Shown piece by piece: positions 1 to 4,594 of a stretch of 10,325 nucleotides of DNA; within the stretch, counting starts at the first letter, position 1, and the number at the start of each line of letters is the position of its first letter. The stretch is from assembly GCA_018302165.1 (NCBI GenBank), contig JAGWAA010000013.1:1-10325 (forward strand), in the 5' to 3' direction. Source of the stretch: Candidatus Woesearchaeota archaeon. Lineage in GTDB: Archaea; Nanobdellota; Nanobdellia; SCGC-AAA011-G17; GW2011-AR17. The translations under genes were made by a program, and so were the position numbers. The notes under the pieces were generated by a model. The model was not told the DNA's origin. It saw only the letters and a program-made list of their open reading frames with translations, and did not search any database.

Positions 1-1062
1 TATTACAACTTTTAATGGAATTTGATATTTTTTTGCGAATTCAAAATCTCTTTGATCATGTGTAGGTACAGCCATAACCATTCCAGAACCATAGTCTGCT
101 AAAACAAAATTCCCTATCCATACCGGAATTTTTTCTTTTGTTATTGGATTGATTGCATAGCTTCCTGTAAACACTCCTTCTTTATCCAAACTTTCAAGGT
201 CTTCTCCTTTGGCTATTTTACATTTTTCTACAAATTCTTCAACTTGTTTTTTATTTTCTTTTGTAACTAATTTCATCAAATGAGTATGTTGCGAAGAAAC
301 GACCATAAATGTTACTCCATAGATTGTATCAACTCTTGTTGTAAATATTGGCCATTTCTCTCCATTAATCTCAAATAAAACTTCAGTTCCAAAACTTTTT
401 CCAATCCAATTTTTTTGTAAACTTTTTATTCTATCACTCCATTCTAAAGTTTCAATATCTTCAAGTAATTCGTCAGCGTATGCAGTAGTTTTAAAGAACC
501 ATTGTTCTAATTTTTTTTCTTCAACAACACTAGCACATCTCCAACATTTTCCAGCTTCAACTTCTTCATTTGCTAAAACAGTATTACACTTAGGACACCA
601 ATTGACTGCAGCTTTTTTTCTATACACTAATCCTTTTTTATAAAACTCAATAAAGAAATATTGATTCCATTTATAGTATTCAGGTTCATGAGTAGCAATT
701 GTTTTGCTCCAATCATAACTATTCCCCAAAGCTTTTTGATATTTCTTAATCATTGCAATTGCTTTTTCAGTATATTCTCTAGGATGCTCCCCAGCTTTCT
801 TTGCTGCATTCTCTGCTGGTAATCCAAAACTATCATACCCCATTGGATACAAAACATTAAACCCAGACATTCTTTTATAACGTGCAATTATATCCCCAAT
901 AGTATAATTTCTTACATGCCCCATATGCAAAAAACTTGCACTAGGGTAAGGAAACATTTCTAAAACATAATATTTTTTTTTCTTAGAATCTAATTCAACT
1001 TGGAAAATCTTTTCTTTTTCCCACTTCTTCTGCCATTTTTCCTGAACAGCTTTAAAATCCAT
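1..1062 (-). CDS. leuS: Leucyl-tRNA synthetase, bacterial-type, N-terminal 354 residues (cut by window edge)
   Basis: Class Ia aminoacyl-tRNA synthetase that charges tRNA-Leu in the cytoplasm. I translated the open frame from the left edge to ATG 1062. Seen: the HIGH-type motif HMGH at residues 46-49 followed by VRNYTIGD, a zinc knuckle C156/C159...C173/C176, the segment QKNWIGKS (about 216-223), the threonine-rich editing motif TTRVDT (241-246, where TTRPDT is usual) and GSGMVMAVPTHDQRD (325-339) of the CP1 editing domain. The wording (TVLANEEV, CWRC, LEQWFFKTTAYA, QKNWIG) is that of bacterial LeuRS, not of the archaeal/eukaryotic type, so transfer from bacteria is likely. The catalytic KMSKS region and anticodon-binding part lie outside. 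The start is set by homology; an out-of-frame ATG lies 5 nt upstream. No Shine-Dalgarno is visible, and a TATA-like box at 1083-1092 suggests a leaderless transcript. Confidence 0.96.
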   Translation of the reverse strand, partial: MDFKAVQEKWQKKWEKEKIFQVELDSKKKKYYVLEMFPYPSASFLHMGHVRNYTIGDIIARYKRMSGFNVLYPMGYDSFGLPAENAAKKAGEHPREYTEKAIAMIKKYQKALGNSYDWSKTIATHEPEYYKWNQYFFIEFYKKGLVYRKKAAVNWCPKCNTVLANEEVEAGKCWRCASVVEEKKLEQWFFKTTAYADELLEDIETLEWSDRIKSLQKNWIGKSFGTEVLFEINGEKWPIFTTRVDTIYGVTFMVVSSQHTHLMKLVTKENKKQVEEFVEKCKIAKGEDLESLDKEGVFTGSYAINPITKEKIPVWIGNFVLADYGSGMVMAVPTHDQRDFEFAKKYQIPLKVVI

Positions 1063-1082
1063 ACCATAAAATAGAAAATGAC

Positions 1083-1092
1083 TTTATTTAAA
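1083..1092 (-). promoter_or_regulatory. TATA-like box for leuS
   Basis: On the minus strand this reads TTTAAATAAA, 21-30 nt upstream of the leuS ATG, the spacing expected for an archaeal promoter giving a leaderless mRNA. It overlaps the last codons of the upstream gene. Not experimentally supported. Confidence 0.45.
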
Positions 1093-1417
1093 CTTTATTA
1101 TTGGATCTTAATGCATTATTAACAGCACTTTCTAAACTCTCACCTAAATTTGGTACTTGATATACATTAATCTCTCTTTCTGATCCATAAGTTTGGACAG
1201 CAGTATCAAATAATCTTCTTCCAAATTCTCCATCACAATGCCCACAAAGATTCCCATTACAGTATGCTACAAACTCTCCTTTATATCTTACTAAATTTCC
1301 AACAAAAACATCCATTCTAAAACCCGCGTTATTTTTTCTTTGAGTTCTTAATAATTCTATTTCATCTCTTGTTAGCAAATAATTTCTCAAAGTAACCATT
1401 TCAAGTCCATTAATCAT
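1088..1417 (-). CDS. Small CX4CX2C protein, DUF5678-like pattern, function unknown
   Basis: A 109-aa cytoplasmic protein that I do not recognise with certainty. Residues 47-89 (GEFVAYCNGN ... FDTAVQTYG ... INVYQVP) resemble the short alpha/beta pattern of DUF5678-type archaeal and bacterial proteins: 'kyVAf.nGkvv', then a helix, then 'YG...v.v..VP'. That comparison is from memory. The unusual part is a cysteine cluster C53-X4-C58-X2-C61 with H60 inside the hairpin, which could hold a metal ion. The gene ends 25 nt before leuS and begins 25 nt after the preceding gene. There is no Shine-Dalgarno before either ATG (M1, or M7 at 1399), so the start is uncertain; a TATA-like sequence at 1439-1446 favours a leaderless start at 1417. 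No signal peptide or membrane segment. Confidence 0.75.
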   Translation of the reverse strand: MINGLEMVTLRNYLLTRDEIELLRTQRKNNAGFRMDVFVGNLVRYKGEFVAYCNGNLCGHCDGEFGRRLFDTAVQTYGSEREINVYQVPNLGESLESAVNNALRSNNKV

Positions 1418-1438
1418 AAAATAAAAAATTAACTTTCG

Positions 1439-1446
1439 ATTTTTAA
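1439..1446 (-). promoter_or_regulatory. Possible TATA-like box for the CX4CX2C gene
   Basis: The minus strand reads TTAAAAAT, 22-29 nt before ATG 1417, and overlaps the stop codon of the preceding gene. It is a weak match in an AT-rich region. It is reported because the gene has no visible Shine-Dalgarno. Confidence 0.3.
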
Positions 1447-1820
1447 GCTTTTCTCTTCCTTATTTTCTTCCAGCTATATACTCCTCCAATTAACAAACTC
1501 AGTAATGCAGAACTTAATGATAGTCCAAAATAATTACTTCCTTCTTTTTCAACTTCAACACTTACAGCATTTACTAATTTTTCATTATAAATTTCTTCAA
1601 TTGTTACAATCCCTTCTTCCTCAACAATTATTTTTTTGCTCTCCAATGCTCCTAAAACAAATTCATCTTCATAAGCTCCACTAATTCTAAATCTAACTTC
1701 TTCATCACGAGTATTAATAATCTTCAATTCTCCATAATCTTCTATTTCAAGATGACTTGGTACAACCGCTAATGCATTAACAAAAGGCAATAATAAAATT
1801 AAAAATAAAAAAAGTTTCAT
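1443..1820 (-). CDS. Small secreted, C-terminally anchored protein with a beta-rich ectodomain
   Basis: A 125-aa protein. Residues 1-18 are a typical signal peptide (hydrophobic LFLFLILLLPFV, probable cleavage after ALA). Residues 20-92 are beta-rich, with alternating hydrophobic and acidic residues, fitting one small Ig-like domain. Residues 97-116 form a transmembrane helix followed by the basic tail WKKIRKRKA, so the domain faces outward and the tail inward. The start codon overlaps the stop of the preceding gene by 4 nt (ATGA), and GAGGAT lies 8 nt upstream as a fair Shine-Dalgarno. This supports translation coupled to the 87-aa gene and to the lamin-tail protein upstream. The family is not recognised. 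It may help anchor or assemble the lamin-tail protein at the surface; that is inference from operon position only. Confidence 0.85.
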   Translation of the reverse strand: MKLFLFLILLLPFVNALAVVPSHLEIEDYGELKIINTRDEEVRFRISGAYEDEFVLGALESKKIIVEEEGIVTIEEIYNEKLVNAVSVEVEKEGSNYFGLSLSSALLSLLIGGVYSWKKIRKRKA

Positions 1821-2080
1821 TTTCTTATCCTCATTGCTTTTTCTTTAATGGAATTATTTTGGTAGAAAGCATATGACTTCTCAAATACATCCTTTTCAAC
1901 ATTTAACATATCACTTAGCATTTGTTTTATTTCAACTAAATCTTCATAGCTCTCATTCTTCAATGCATTTCCAATCTCCCAATACATTTCAACTAAAATT
2001 TTCTCAGATTTTTTTGCAATTTTCATTTCTGCTTTCTCCAAAATATATCTCATCTCCTCTAATTTTTTAGAATCAATCAT
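1817..2080 (-). CDS. Small helical protein resembling the start of DUF1016_N
   Basis: An 87-aa, highly charged, all-helical cytoplasmic protein without signal peptide or membrane segment. Residues 1-40 form a probable amphipathic or coiled helix. Residues 32-38 contain MYWEIGN, and the following stretch (QMLSDMLNVEKDVFEKSYAFYQNN) follows the order seen in the DUF1016 N-terminal domain (YWeIG, then 'L...' and a 'FY' helix) found in YhcG-type proteins. The resemblance is from memory, the length is shorter than the usual domain, and there is no nuclease domain after it, so it may be convergent. It overlaps its neighbours on both sides by 4 nt (ATGA junctions), and GGAG lies 8 nt before its ATG. 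It is therefore translationally coupled in the lamin-tail operon, although its function there is unclear. Confidence 0.8.
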   Translation of the reverse strand: MIDSKKLEEMRYILEKAEMKIAKKSEKILVEMYWEIGNALKNESYEDLVEIKQMLSDMLNVEKDVFEKSYAFYQNNSIKEKAMRIRK

Positions 2081-3285
2081 TGTTTACTCTCCAATGCATT
2101 GATAATAACTCTCCCAGAATATTTCCCAACTCTTGCATCAATTGGTATACTCATTCGCATCAAGATTTGTTCTTCATCATTTGGCATCAAGTTACTATTT
2201 AGAAAAACTTTTTCATTTAATGCATTCCATTTTTCGTCATAAATTTCAATGTATTCTTTTCCAATGCTTCCATTTTCTGAGGTTAAATCTTCTCCATAGA
2301 TTTCAAAATCCACAGCAACATTTCCTTTGTTTAAAATTCCAATATTTCTCTCAATAGATTCTCCTCTTCCAATACTTTCATCGAATGTACTAACATTTAA
2401 TTCCGTAGCAATCATTCCCAGATATTCAAACTCTAAAGTTTCATTCACGAAATCACAACAATCACTTGCAATAATTTCCAAAGTATAAGTTCCACTCTCC
2501 TCCAAATTTTTCATTACAAAGTTTCCTTTGAATACTGCAATATTCTCACTTTCATTTCTATCAAAACTTAAGTTTCCTTTTCCAGAAATTTCAACATTTG
2601 TTATGTCACTAATTCCATCACTATCTTCAACAAAAACTTCAACCTCAACTATTTTATCTGAATTATACTCAGGCATAACTTGAAATCCTTCATCTATAGA
2701 TTCATCAGTCATATTTATTTTAATAATTCTCAAAATCCTATTTTCAACATTTAAATTAATTTCAATAAAATTATTATCTGCAGAAGAAAAACTCCCATTT
2801 CCAGGTGTTGGTAAATTTTCTATCCAATTATCAACTGATATCCTTTGTAAAGAGTTTCCATCAAGACCACCAAAACTAGAATTATATGTTACAGAATCAG
2901 AATAAACTCCATTTGTTAGAACAATAGTATCTTCTGTTTTCAAACTAATTGACAATTGCTGTGCTTGATAACCCTCATCAAAAATTCCATTATTATTTCC
3001 AAAGAATTGTTCAAAGCTTTCTAAATCTGTATCAGTTCCATCAATTAACTCTCGAGCAAAAATCATATACTCCTTTGAGTTTAAAGTAACATTACTGAGA
3101 GTCTTGTTCTTTAGTTCCCAGCTATCTAGATTAACGCTAGAACTTCCGTCATTGTATATTTCAATATATTCGCCTTCGCTGTCTGCAATTCCTGCAGGAC
3201 TGTGCATGATTTCTGTGATATACACATTTGCACTTGCTTCGCCAATCAAAAGCAATACTAAAATTCCTAAAATCCATTTTTCCAT
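2077..3285 (-). CDS. Secreted lamin-tail-domain (LTD) protein with Ig-like domains
   Basis: A 402-aa exported protein. Residues 1-19 are a signal peptide (hydrophobic core ILGILVLLLIG, probable cleavage after ASA). Roughly residues 20-165 form a lamin tail domain: VYITEIMHSP, then EGEYIEIYN, VNLDSWEL, a gap with YMIFAREL, and DTIVLTNG...DSVTYNS. Residues from about 215 onward look like two beta-sandwich domains of the surface-protein type (VEVEVFVEDSDG; later NVSTFDESIGRGES and GKYSGRVIINA). Ten N-X-S/T sequons are present, suiting a glycosylated cell-surface protein. There is no C-terminal membrane helix. I chose ATG 3285 over the in-frame ATG 3303 because GGAGG (3290-3294) lies just upstream of 3285 and the signal peptide starts properly there. 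It is the first gene of a run with ATGA overlaps. LTDs occur in extracellular proteins and beside membrane-associated hydrolases; the role here is unknown. Confidence 0.9.
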   Translation of the reverse strand: MEKWILGILVLLLIGEASANVYITEIMHSPAGIADSEGEYIEIYNDGSSSVNLDSWELKNKTLSNVTLNSKEYMIFARELIDGTDTDLESFEQFFGNNNGIFDEGYQAQQLSISLKTEDTIVLTNGVYSDSVTYNSSFGGLDGNSLQRISVDNWIENLPTPGNGSFSSADNNFIEINLNVENRILRIIKINMTDESIDEGFQVMPEYNSDKIVEVEVFVEDSDGISDITNVEISGKGNLSFDRNESENIAVFKGNFVMKNLEESGTYTLEIIASDCCDFVNETLEFEYLGMIATELNVSTFDESIGRGESIERNIGILNKGNVAVDFEIYGEDLTSENGSIGKEYIEIYDEKWNALNEKVFLNSNLMPNDEEQILMRMSIPIDARVGKYSGRVIINALESKQ

Positions 3286-3289
3286 TTTT

Positions 3290-3294
3290 CCTCC
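3290..3294 (-). promoter_or_regulatory. Shine-Dalgarno that decides the start of the LTD gene
   Basis: The minus strand reads GGAGG followed by four A and then ATG (3285). If the longer start at 3303 were used, this site would lie inside the coding sequence, so the shorter start is preferred. Confidence 0.7.
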
Positions 3295-3353
3295 TGCTTT
3301 CATTCAGCATCAATAGACGAATCCATTGATTTTGCTGTGAAAGGCTTTTCAGT

Positions 3354-3364
3354 TAATTTTATAT
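3354..3364 (-). promoter_or_regulatory. Possible TATA-like box for the LTD operon
   Basis: The minus strand reads ATATAAAATTA just after the end of tRNA gene 1. A start site about 25 nt downstream would leave a leader of some 45 nt carrying the GGAGG site. The same sequence recurs at 4130-4140 in the second repeat copy, where no gene follows, so it may simply be duplicated tRNA 3' flank. Read-through from the tRNA promoter is the alternative. Confidence 0.3.
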
Positions 3365-3382
3365 TCTTGTAATGTTTTATTG

Positions 3383-3506
3383 CGCTCAGGCTGGGATTCG
3401 AACCCAGACAATCTACTGGAGATCAAGGGTTGTCTCCGTGGCTCTTAGTCCCTTGAGTCTAGGAGCCATTTGAGACCCTCGCAATACCTGATTATGCGAC
3501 CTGAGC
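3383..3506 (-). tRNA. tRNA-Leu(CAA)-like gene 1, class II, with a 37-nt intron
   Basis: Mature length about 87 nt without CCA. Acceptor stem GCTCAGG/CCTGAGC, T8, A14, A15 paired with T48, a D-loop with GG, three D-stem pairs, anticodon stem AGGGT/ACCCT, a variable arm of 18 nt and T-arm CTGGG-TTCGAAT-CCCAG. Removing the intron between positions 37 and 38 leaves a seven-base loop CTCAAAA, giving anticodon CAA, which reads UUG. The discriminator base is G73, whereas leucine tRNAs normally have A73 and archaeal serine tRNAs G73; position 9 is C, which is uncommon. The variable-arm stem is short (ATCT/AGAT, extendable by wobble pairs). CCA is not encoded. A paralogue lies at 4159-4278. The class II fold and anticodon are clear; the amino-acid identity is less so. 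Confidence 0.85.
3432..3468 (-). other. tRNA intron (37 nt) at position 37/38
   Basis: The boundaries are where the two paralogous tRNA genes lose similarity and where a bulge-helix-bulge can form: CTC pairs with GAG, the 3' bulge is AC|A, and a hairpin TGGCTC/GAGCCA sits inside the intron. The central helix has an A-G mismatch in its fourth pair, so this is a relaxed form of the motif cut by archaeal splicing endonuclease. Confidence 0.75.
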
Positions 3507-3531
3507 TTATTTTATTTTTACAAAAATCCCC

Positions 3532-3540
3532 TTAAAAAAG
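3532..3540 (-). promoter_or_regulatory. TATA-like box of tRNA gene 1
   Basis: The minus strand reads CTTTTTTAA, 26-34 nt before the mature tRNA 5' end, with an identical sequence and spacing before tRNA gene 2 (4304-4312). Conservation between copies and correct spacing support it. Confidence 0.6.
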
Positions 3541-3570
3541 ATTCACTAAAAAAAACCGAAAATTTTTCAG

Positions 3571-3590
3571 ACTTCAATTTGATTTGAAGT
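3571..3590. promoter_or_regulatory. Perfect inverted repeat abutting the lipoprotein TATA box (possible operator)
   Basis: ACTTCAA-N6-TTGAAGT, two perfect 7-base arms, ending directly against the TATA-like sequence at 3591-3598. Its position in the intergenic region, just outside the duplicated tRNA leader, suits a dimeric regulator. It is also at the BRE position, so it may affect TFB binding. No known regulator recognised. Confidence 0.4.
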
Positions 3591-3598
3591 TATAAAAA
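3591..3598 (+). promoter_or_regulatory. TATA-like box for the lipoprotein gene
   Basis: TATAAAAA lies 33-40 nt before ATG 3631, so a start about 25 nt downstream would give a very short leader. No Shine-Dalgarno is visible. Confidence 0.5.
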
Positions 3599-3630
3599 AC
3601 TATATTAATCTATTACAAATTTATTTGTTT

Positions 3631-4128
3631 ATGAAAAAATATTTACTCTTGTTATTATTGATTTTACTTAGTTCCTGTTCTATAAAAGAATCTGTAGATG
3701 ATAATATTATTGTAGATGATAATATTATTCAAGTAAGTCCAGAAATTCCTTTTGAATTAAAAGTTGGTCAAACAGCAGAGATTGAAGGCCACCAGTTTAC
3801 ATTCAAAGAAGTTTCTTCTGATTCTCGTTGTCCAGCTAATGCTTTATGTATTTGGGAAGGCGAAGCAACTATAGTTTTAGTTTCATTAGATAATAATAAT
3901 CAAGAAGGAATAGTTAATATTTCAACAAAAAATGATGAAGTTGTTCCATTATTTCCACAAACTTATATTGAAGAAAAATGTGTTTGGGATTTTTGTAACT
4001 TTGTTAGTCCACCTTATGAACTTGGATATTTTATTAGTTTAAATTCTCTATCACCAGAGCGAGATGTTGATGTTGAAATTCAACAATCTGATTATATTGC
4101 AACTTTTACAATTTATTTAGGGATGTAG
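3631..4128 (+). CDS. Lipoprotein with a DSRCP...CxWxGE domain
   Basis: A 165-aa exported lipoprotein. The signal is MKK plus a leucine-rich core, with the lipobox LSSC ending at C16. After a short acidic linker (an 18-bp tandem duplication encodes VDDNII twice) comes a beta-rich domain: FELKVGQTAEI, FTFKEV, SDSRCPANALCIWEGEATI, and a second cysteine pair KCVWDFC. The 'DSRCP....C.W.GEA' pattern is one I associate with small bacterial lipoproteins and uncharacterised secreted proteins, with no known function; I cannot name the family. The four domain cysteines could form two disulfides. I start at ATG 3631 rather than the in-frame TTG 3625. The gene stands alone on the plus strand between two copies of a tRNA-bearing repeat, its stop 1 nt before the right copy. 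Possibly acquired cargo, although its codon use looks like the neighbours'. Confidence 0.88.
   Translation: MKKYLLLLLLILLSSCSIKESVDDNIIVDDNIIQVSPEIPFELKVGQTAEIEGHQFTFKEVSSDSRCPANALCIWEGEATIVLVSLDNNNQEGIVNISTKNDEVVPLFPQTYIEEKCVWDFCNFVSPPYELGYFISLNSLSPERDVDVEIQQSDYIATFTIYLGM
3694..3729 (+). repeat. Perfect 18-bp tandem duplication inside the lipoprotein gene
   Basis: The unit GTAGATGATAATATTATT occurs twice head to tail (3694-3711 and 3712-3729) and encodes VDDNII twice just after the lipobox cysteine. It is in frame and looks like recent slippage lengthening the linker. Confidence 0.9.
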
Positions 4129-4158
4129 ATAATTTTATATTCTTGTAATGTTTTATTG

Positions 4159-4278
4159 CGCTCGTACTGGGATTCGAACCCAGAAGTCTTGGCGGGCAAG
4201 ACAAGGGTTGTCTCACCCTGCCTCTATTGTGGTAGAGGCTTTTGAGACCCTCGCAATACCTGATTATGCGATACGAGC
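4159..4278 (-). tRNA. tRNA-Leu(CAA)-like gene 2, class II, with a 31-nt intron
   Basis: Paralogue of the gene at 3383-3506, mature length about 89 nt without CCA. Acceptor stem GCTCGTA/TACGAGC: the last three pairs differ from gene 1 on both strands, so pairing is kept. The D-arm, anticodon stem AGGGT/ACCCT, loop CTCAAAA (anticodon CAA) and T-arm are identical to gene 1. The variable arm is different and stronger (GTCTTG/CAAGAC around a CCCGC loop). The discriminator is again G73, unlike the A73 usual for leucine. The intact stems argue against a decayed pseudogene. The leader carries the same TATA-like box. Which synthetase charges it is open: the anticodon says leucine, the discriminator fits serine better. 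Confidence 0.87.
4210..4240 (-). other. tRNA intron (31 nt) at position 37/38
   Basis: The bulge-helix-bulge is well formed at the splice sites: anticodon-loop CTCA pairs with intron TGAG (4 bp), with 3-nt bulges AA|A and AC|A at the two sites. Inside lies a hairpin GCCTCTA/TAGAGGC. Its sequence is unlike the intron of the paralogue. Confidence 0.85.
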
Positions 4279-4303
4279 TACATTTTGTTTTACAAAAATT
4301 CCC

Positions 4304-4312
4304 TTAAAAAAG
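4304..4312 (-). promoter_or_regulatory. TATA-like box of tRNA gene 2
   Basis: The minus strand reads CTTTTTTAA, 26-34 nt before the mature 5' end, identical in sequence and spacing to the box of tRNA gene 1. Confidence 0.6.
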
Positions 4313-4361
4313 ATTCACTAGAAAAAACCGAAAATTTTTCAGAAAATTACTCAAAGATAGT

Positions 4362-4370
4362 TTTATAAAT
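4362..4370 (+). promoter_or_regulatory. TATA-like box of tRNA-Arg
   Basis: TTTATAAAT lies 26-34 nt before the tRNA 5' end, the expected archaeal spacing. The region between it and 4343 separates this promoter from the divergent promoter of tRNA gene 2. Confidence 0.6.
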
Positions 4371-4395
4371 AAAATAAAACTCCAAAATCAATATT

Positions 4396-4470
4396 GGGTT
4401 CGTAACTCAGCTTGGATAGAGTGCCAGCCTTCTAAGCTGGAAGTCGGGGGTTCAAATCCCCCCGAACCCG
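4396..4470 (+). tRNA. tRNA-Arg(TCT)
   Basis: A complete 75-nt cloverleaf: acceptor GGGTTCG/CGAACCC, D-stem ACTC/GAGT, anticodon stem CCAGC/GCTGG with loop CTTCTAA, variable loop AAGTC, T-arm GGGGG-TTCAAAT-CCCCC and discriminator G. Anticodon TCT reads AGA/AGG, abundant codons in this AT-rich genome. No intron and no encoded CCA. It is followed by CTCTTTT, a short T-run that could end transcription. Confidence 0.96.
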
Positions 4471-4488
4471 CTCTTTTAACTAAAAAAC

Positions 4489-4496
4489 TTTATATA
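4489..4496 (+). promoter_or_regulatory. TATA-like box of tRNA-Cys
   Basis: TTTATATA lies 26-33 nt before the tRNA-Cys 5' end, so the two plus-strand tRNAs probably have separate promoters. Confidence 0.6.
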
Positions 4497-4521
4497 CTTT
4501 AGATAAAATTTATTCAATAAT

Positions 4522-4593
4522 GCAGGCGTAGCCAAGCGGTAAGGCAAGAGGCTGCAACCCTCTCATGCGTAGGTTCAAATCCTGCCGCCTGCT
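4522..4593 (+). tRNA. tRNA-Cys(GCA)
   Basis: A complete 72-nt cloverleaf: acceptor GCAGGCG/CGCCTGC, T8 A9, D-stem GCC/GGC with an AAGCGGTAA loop, anticodon stem AGAGG/CCTCT with loop CTGCAAC, variable loop CATGC, T-arm GTAGG-TTCAAAT-CCTGC with one G-U pair, and discriminator T73, the known cysteine identity base. No intron and no encoded CCA. The convergent pyrB stop codon lies 1 nt beyond its 3' end. Confidence 0.96.
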
Positions 4594-4594
4594 T

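Larger units (their letters stand above)
3354..3571. repeat. Left copy of a ~215-bp direct repeat containing tRNA gene 1
   Basis: Shared with 4130-4343. The 3' flank (tRNA end plus about 29 nt), the D-arm and anticodon region, the T-arm and some 60 nt of 5' leader are nearly identical. The acceptor positions 5-7/66-68, intron and variable arm differ. The copies are in the same orientation and bracket the lipoprotein gene. Confidence 0.85.
4130..4343. repeat. Right copy of the ~215-bp direct repeat containing tRNA gene 2
   Basis: Partner of 3354-3571. It begins 1 nt after the lipoprotein stop codon and ends in the 5' leader of tRNA gene 2. Leader blocks such as GAAAAATTTTCGG and TAGTGAATCTTTTTTAAGGG on the minus strand are identical in both copies. 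Confidence 0.85.

Noticed and set aside
3286..3303. Longer start of the LTD protein at ATG 3303
   Set aside because: GGAGG sits inside the extra six codons at the right distance for ATG 3285, and the signal peptide is normal from 3285.
1873..3316. Short plus-strand open frames across the LTD operon
   Set aside because: They lie wholly opposite genes with signal peptides, Shine-Dalgarno sites and coupled overlaps; their translations are rich in S, F, H and L, as expected of antisense frames in AT-rich DNA.
3625..3630. TTG start two codons before the lipoprotein ATG
   Set aside because: The ATG at 3631 begins a regular lipoprotein signal (MKK plus Leu core), and no ribosome site favours the TTG.
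3383..4278. Reading the two class II genes as ordinary tRNA-Ser
   Set aside because: G73 fits serine, but no placement of the intron that keeps the AGGGT/ACCCT stem and a 7-nt loop gives a serine anticodon; the paralogues lose similarity exactly at 37/38.
3354..4343. Insertion sequence or CRISPR array
   Set aside because: The only repeat is the two-copy tRNA block; there is no transposase, no terminal inverted repeat pair and no regularly spaced short repeat.
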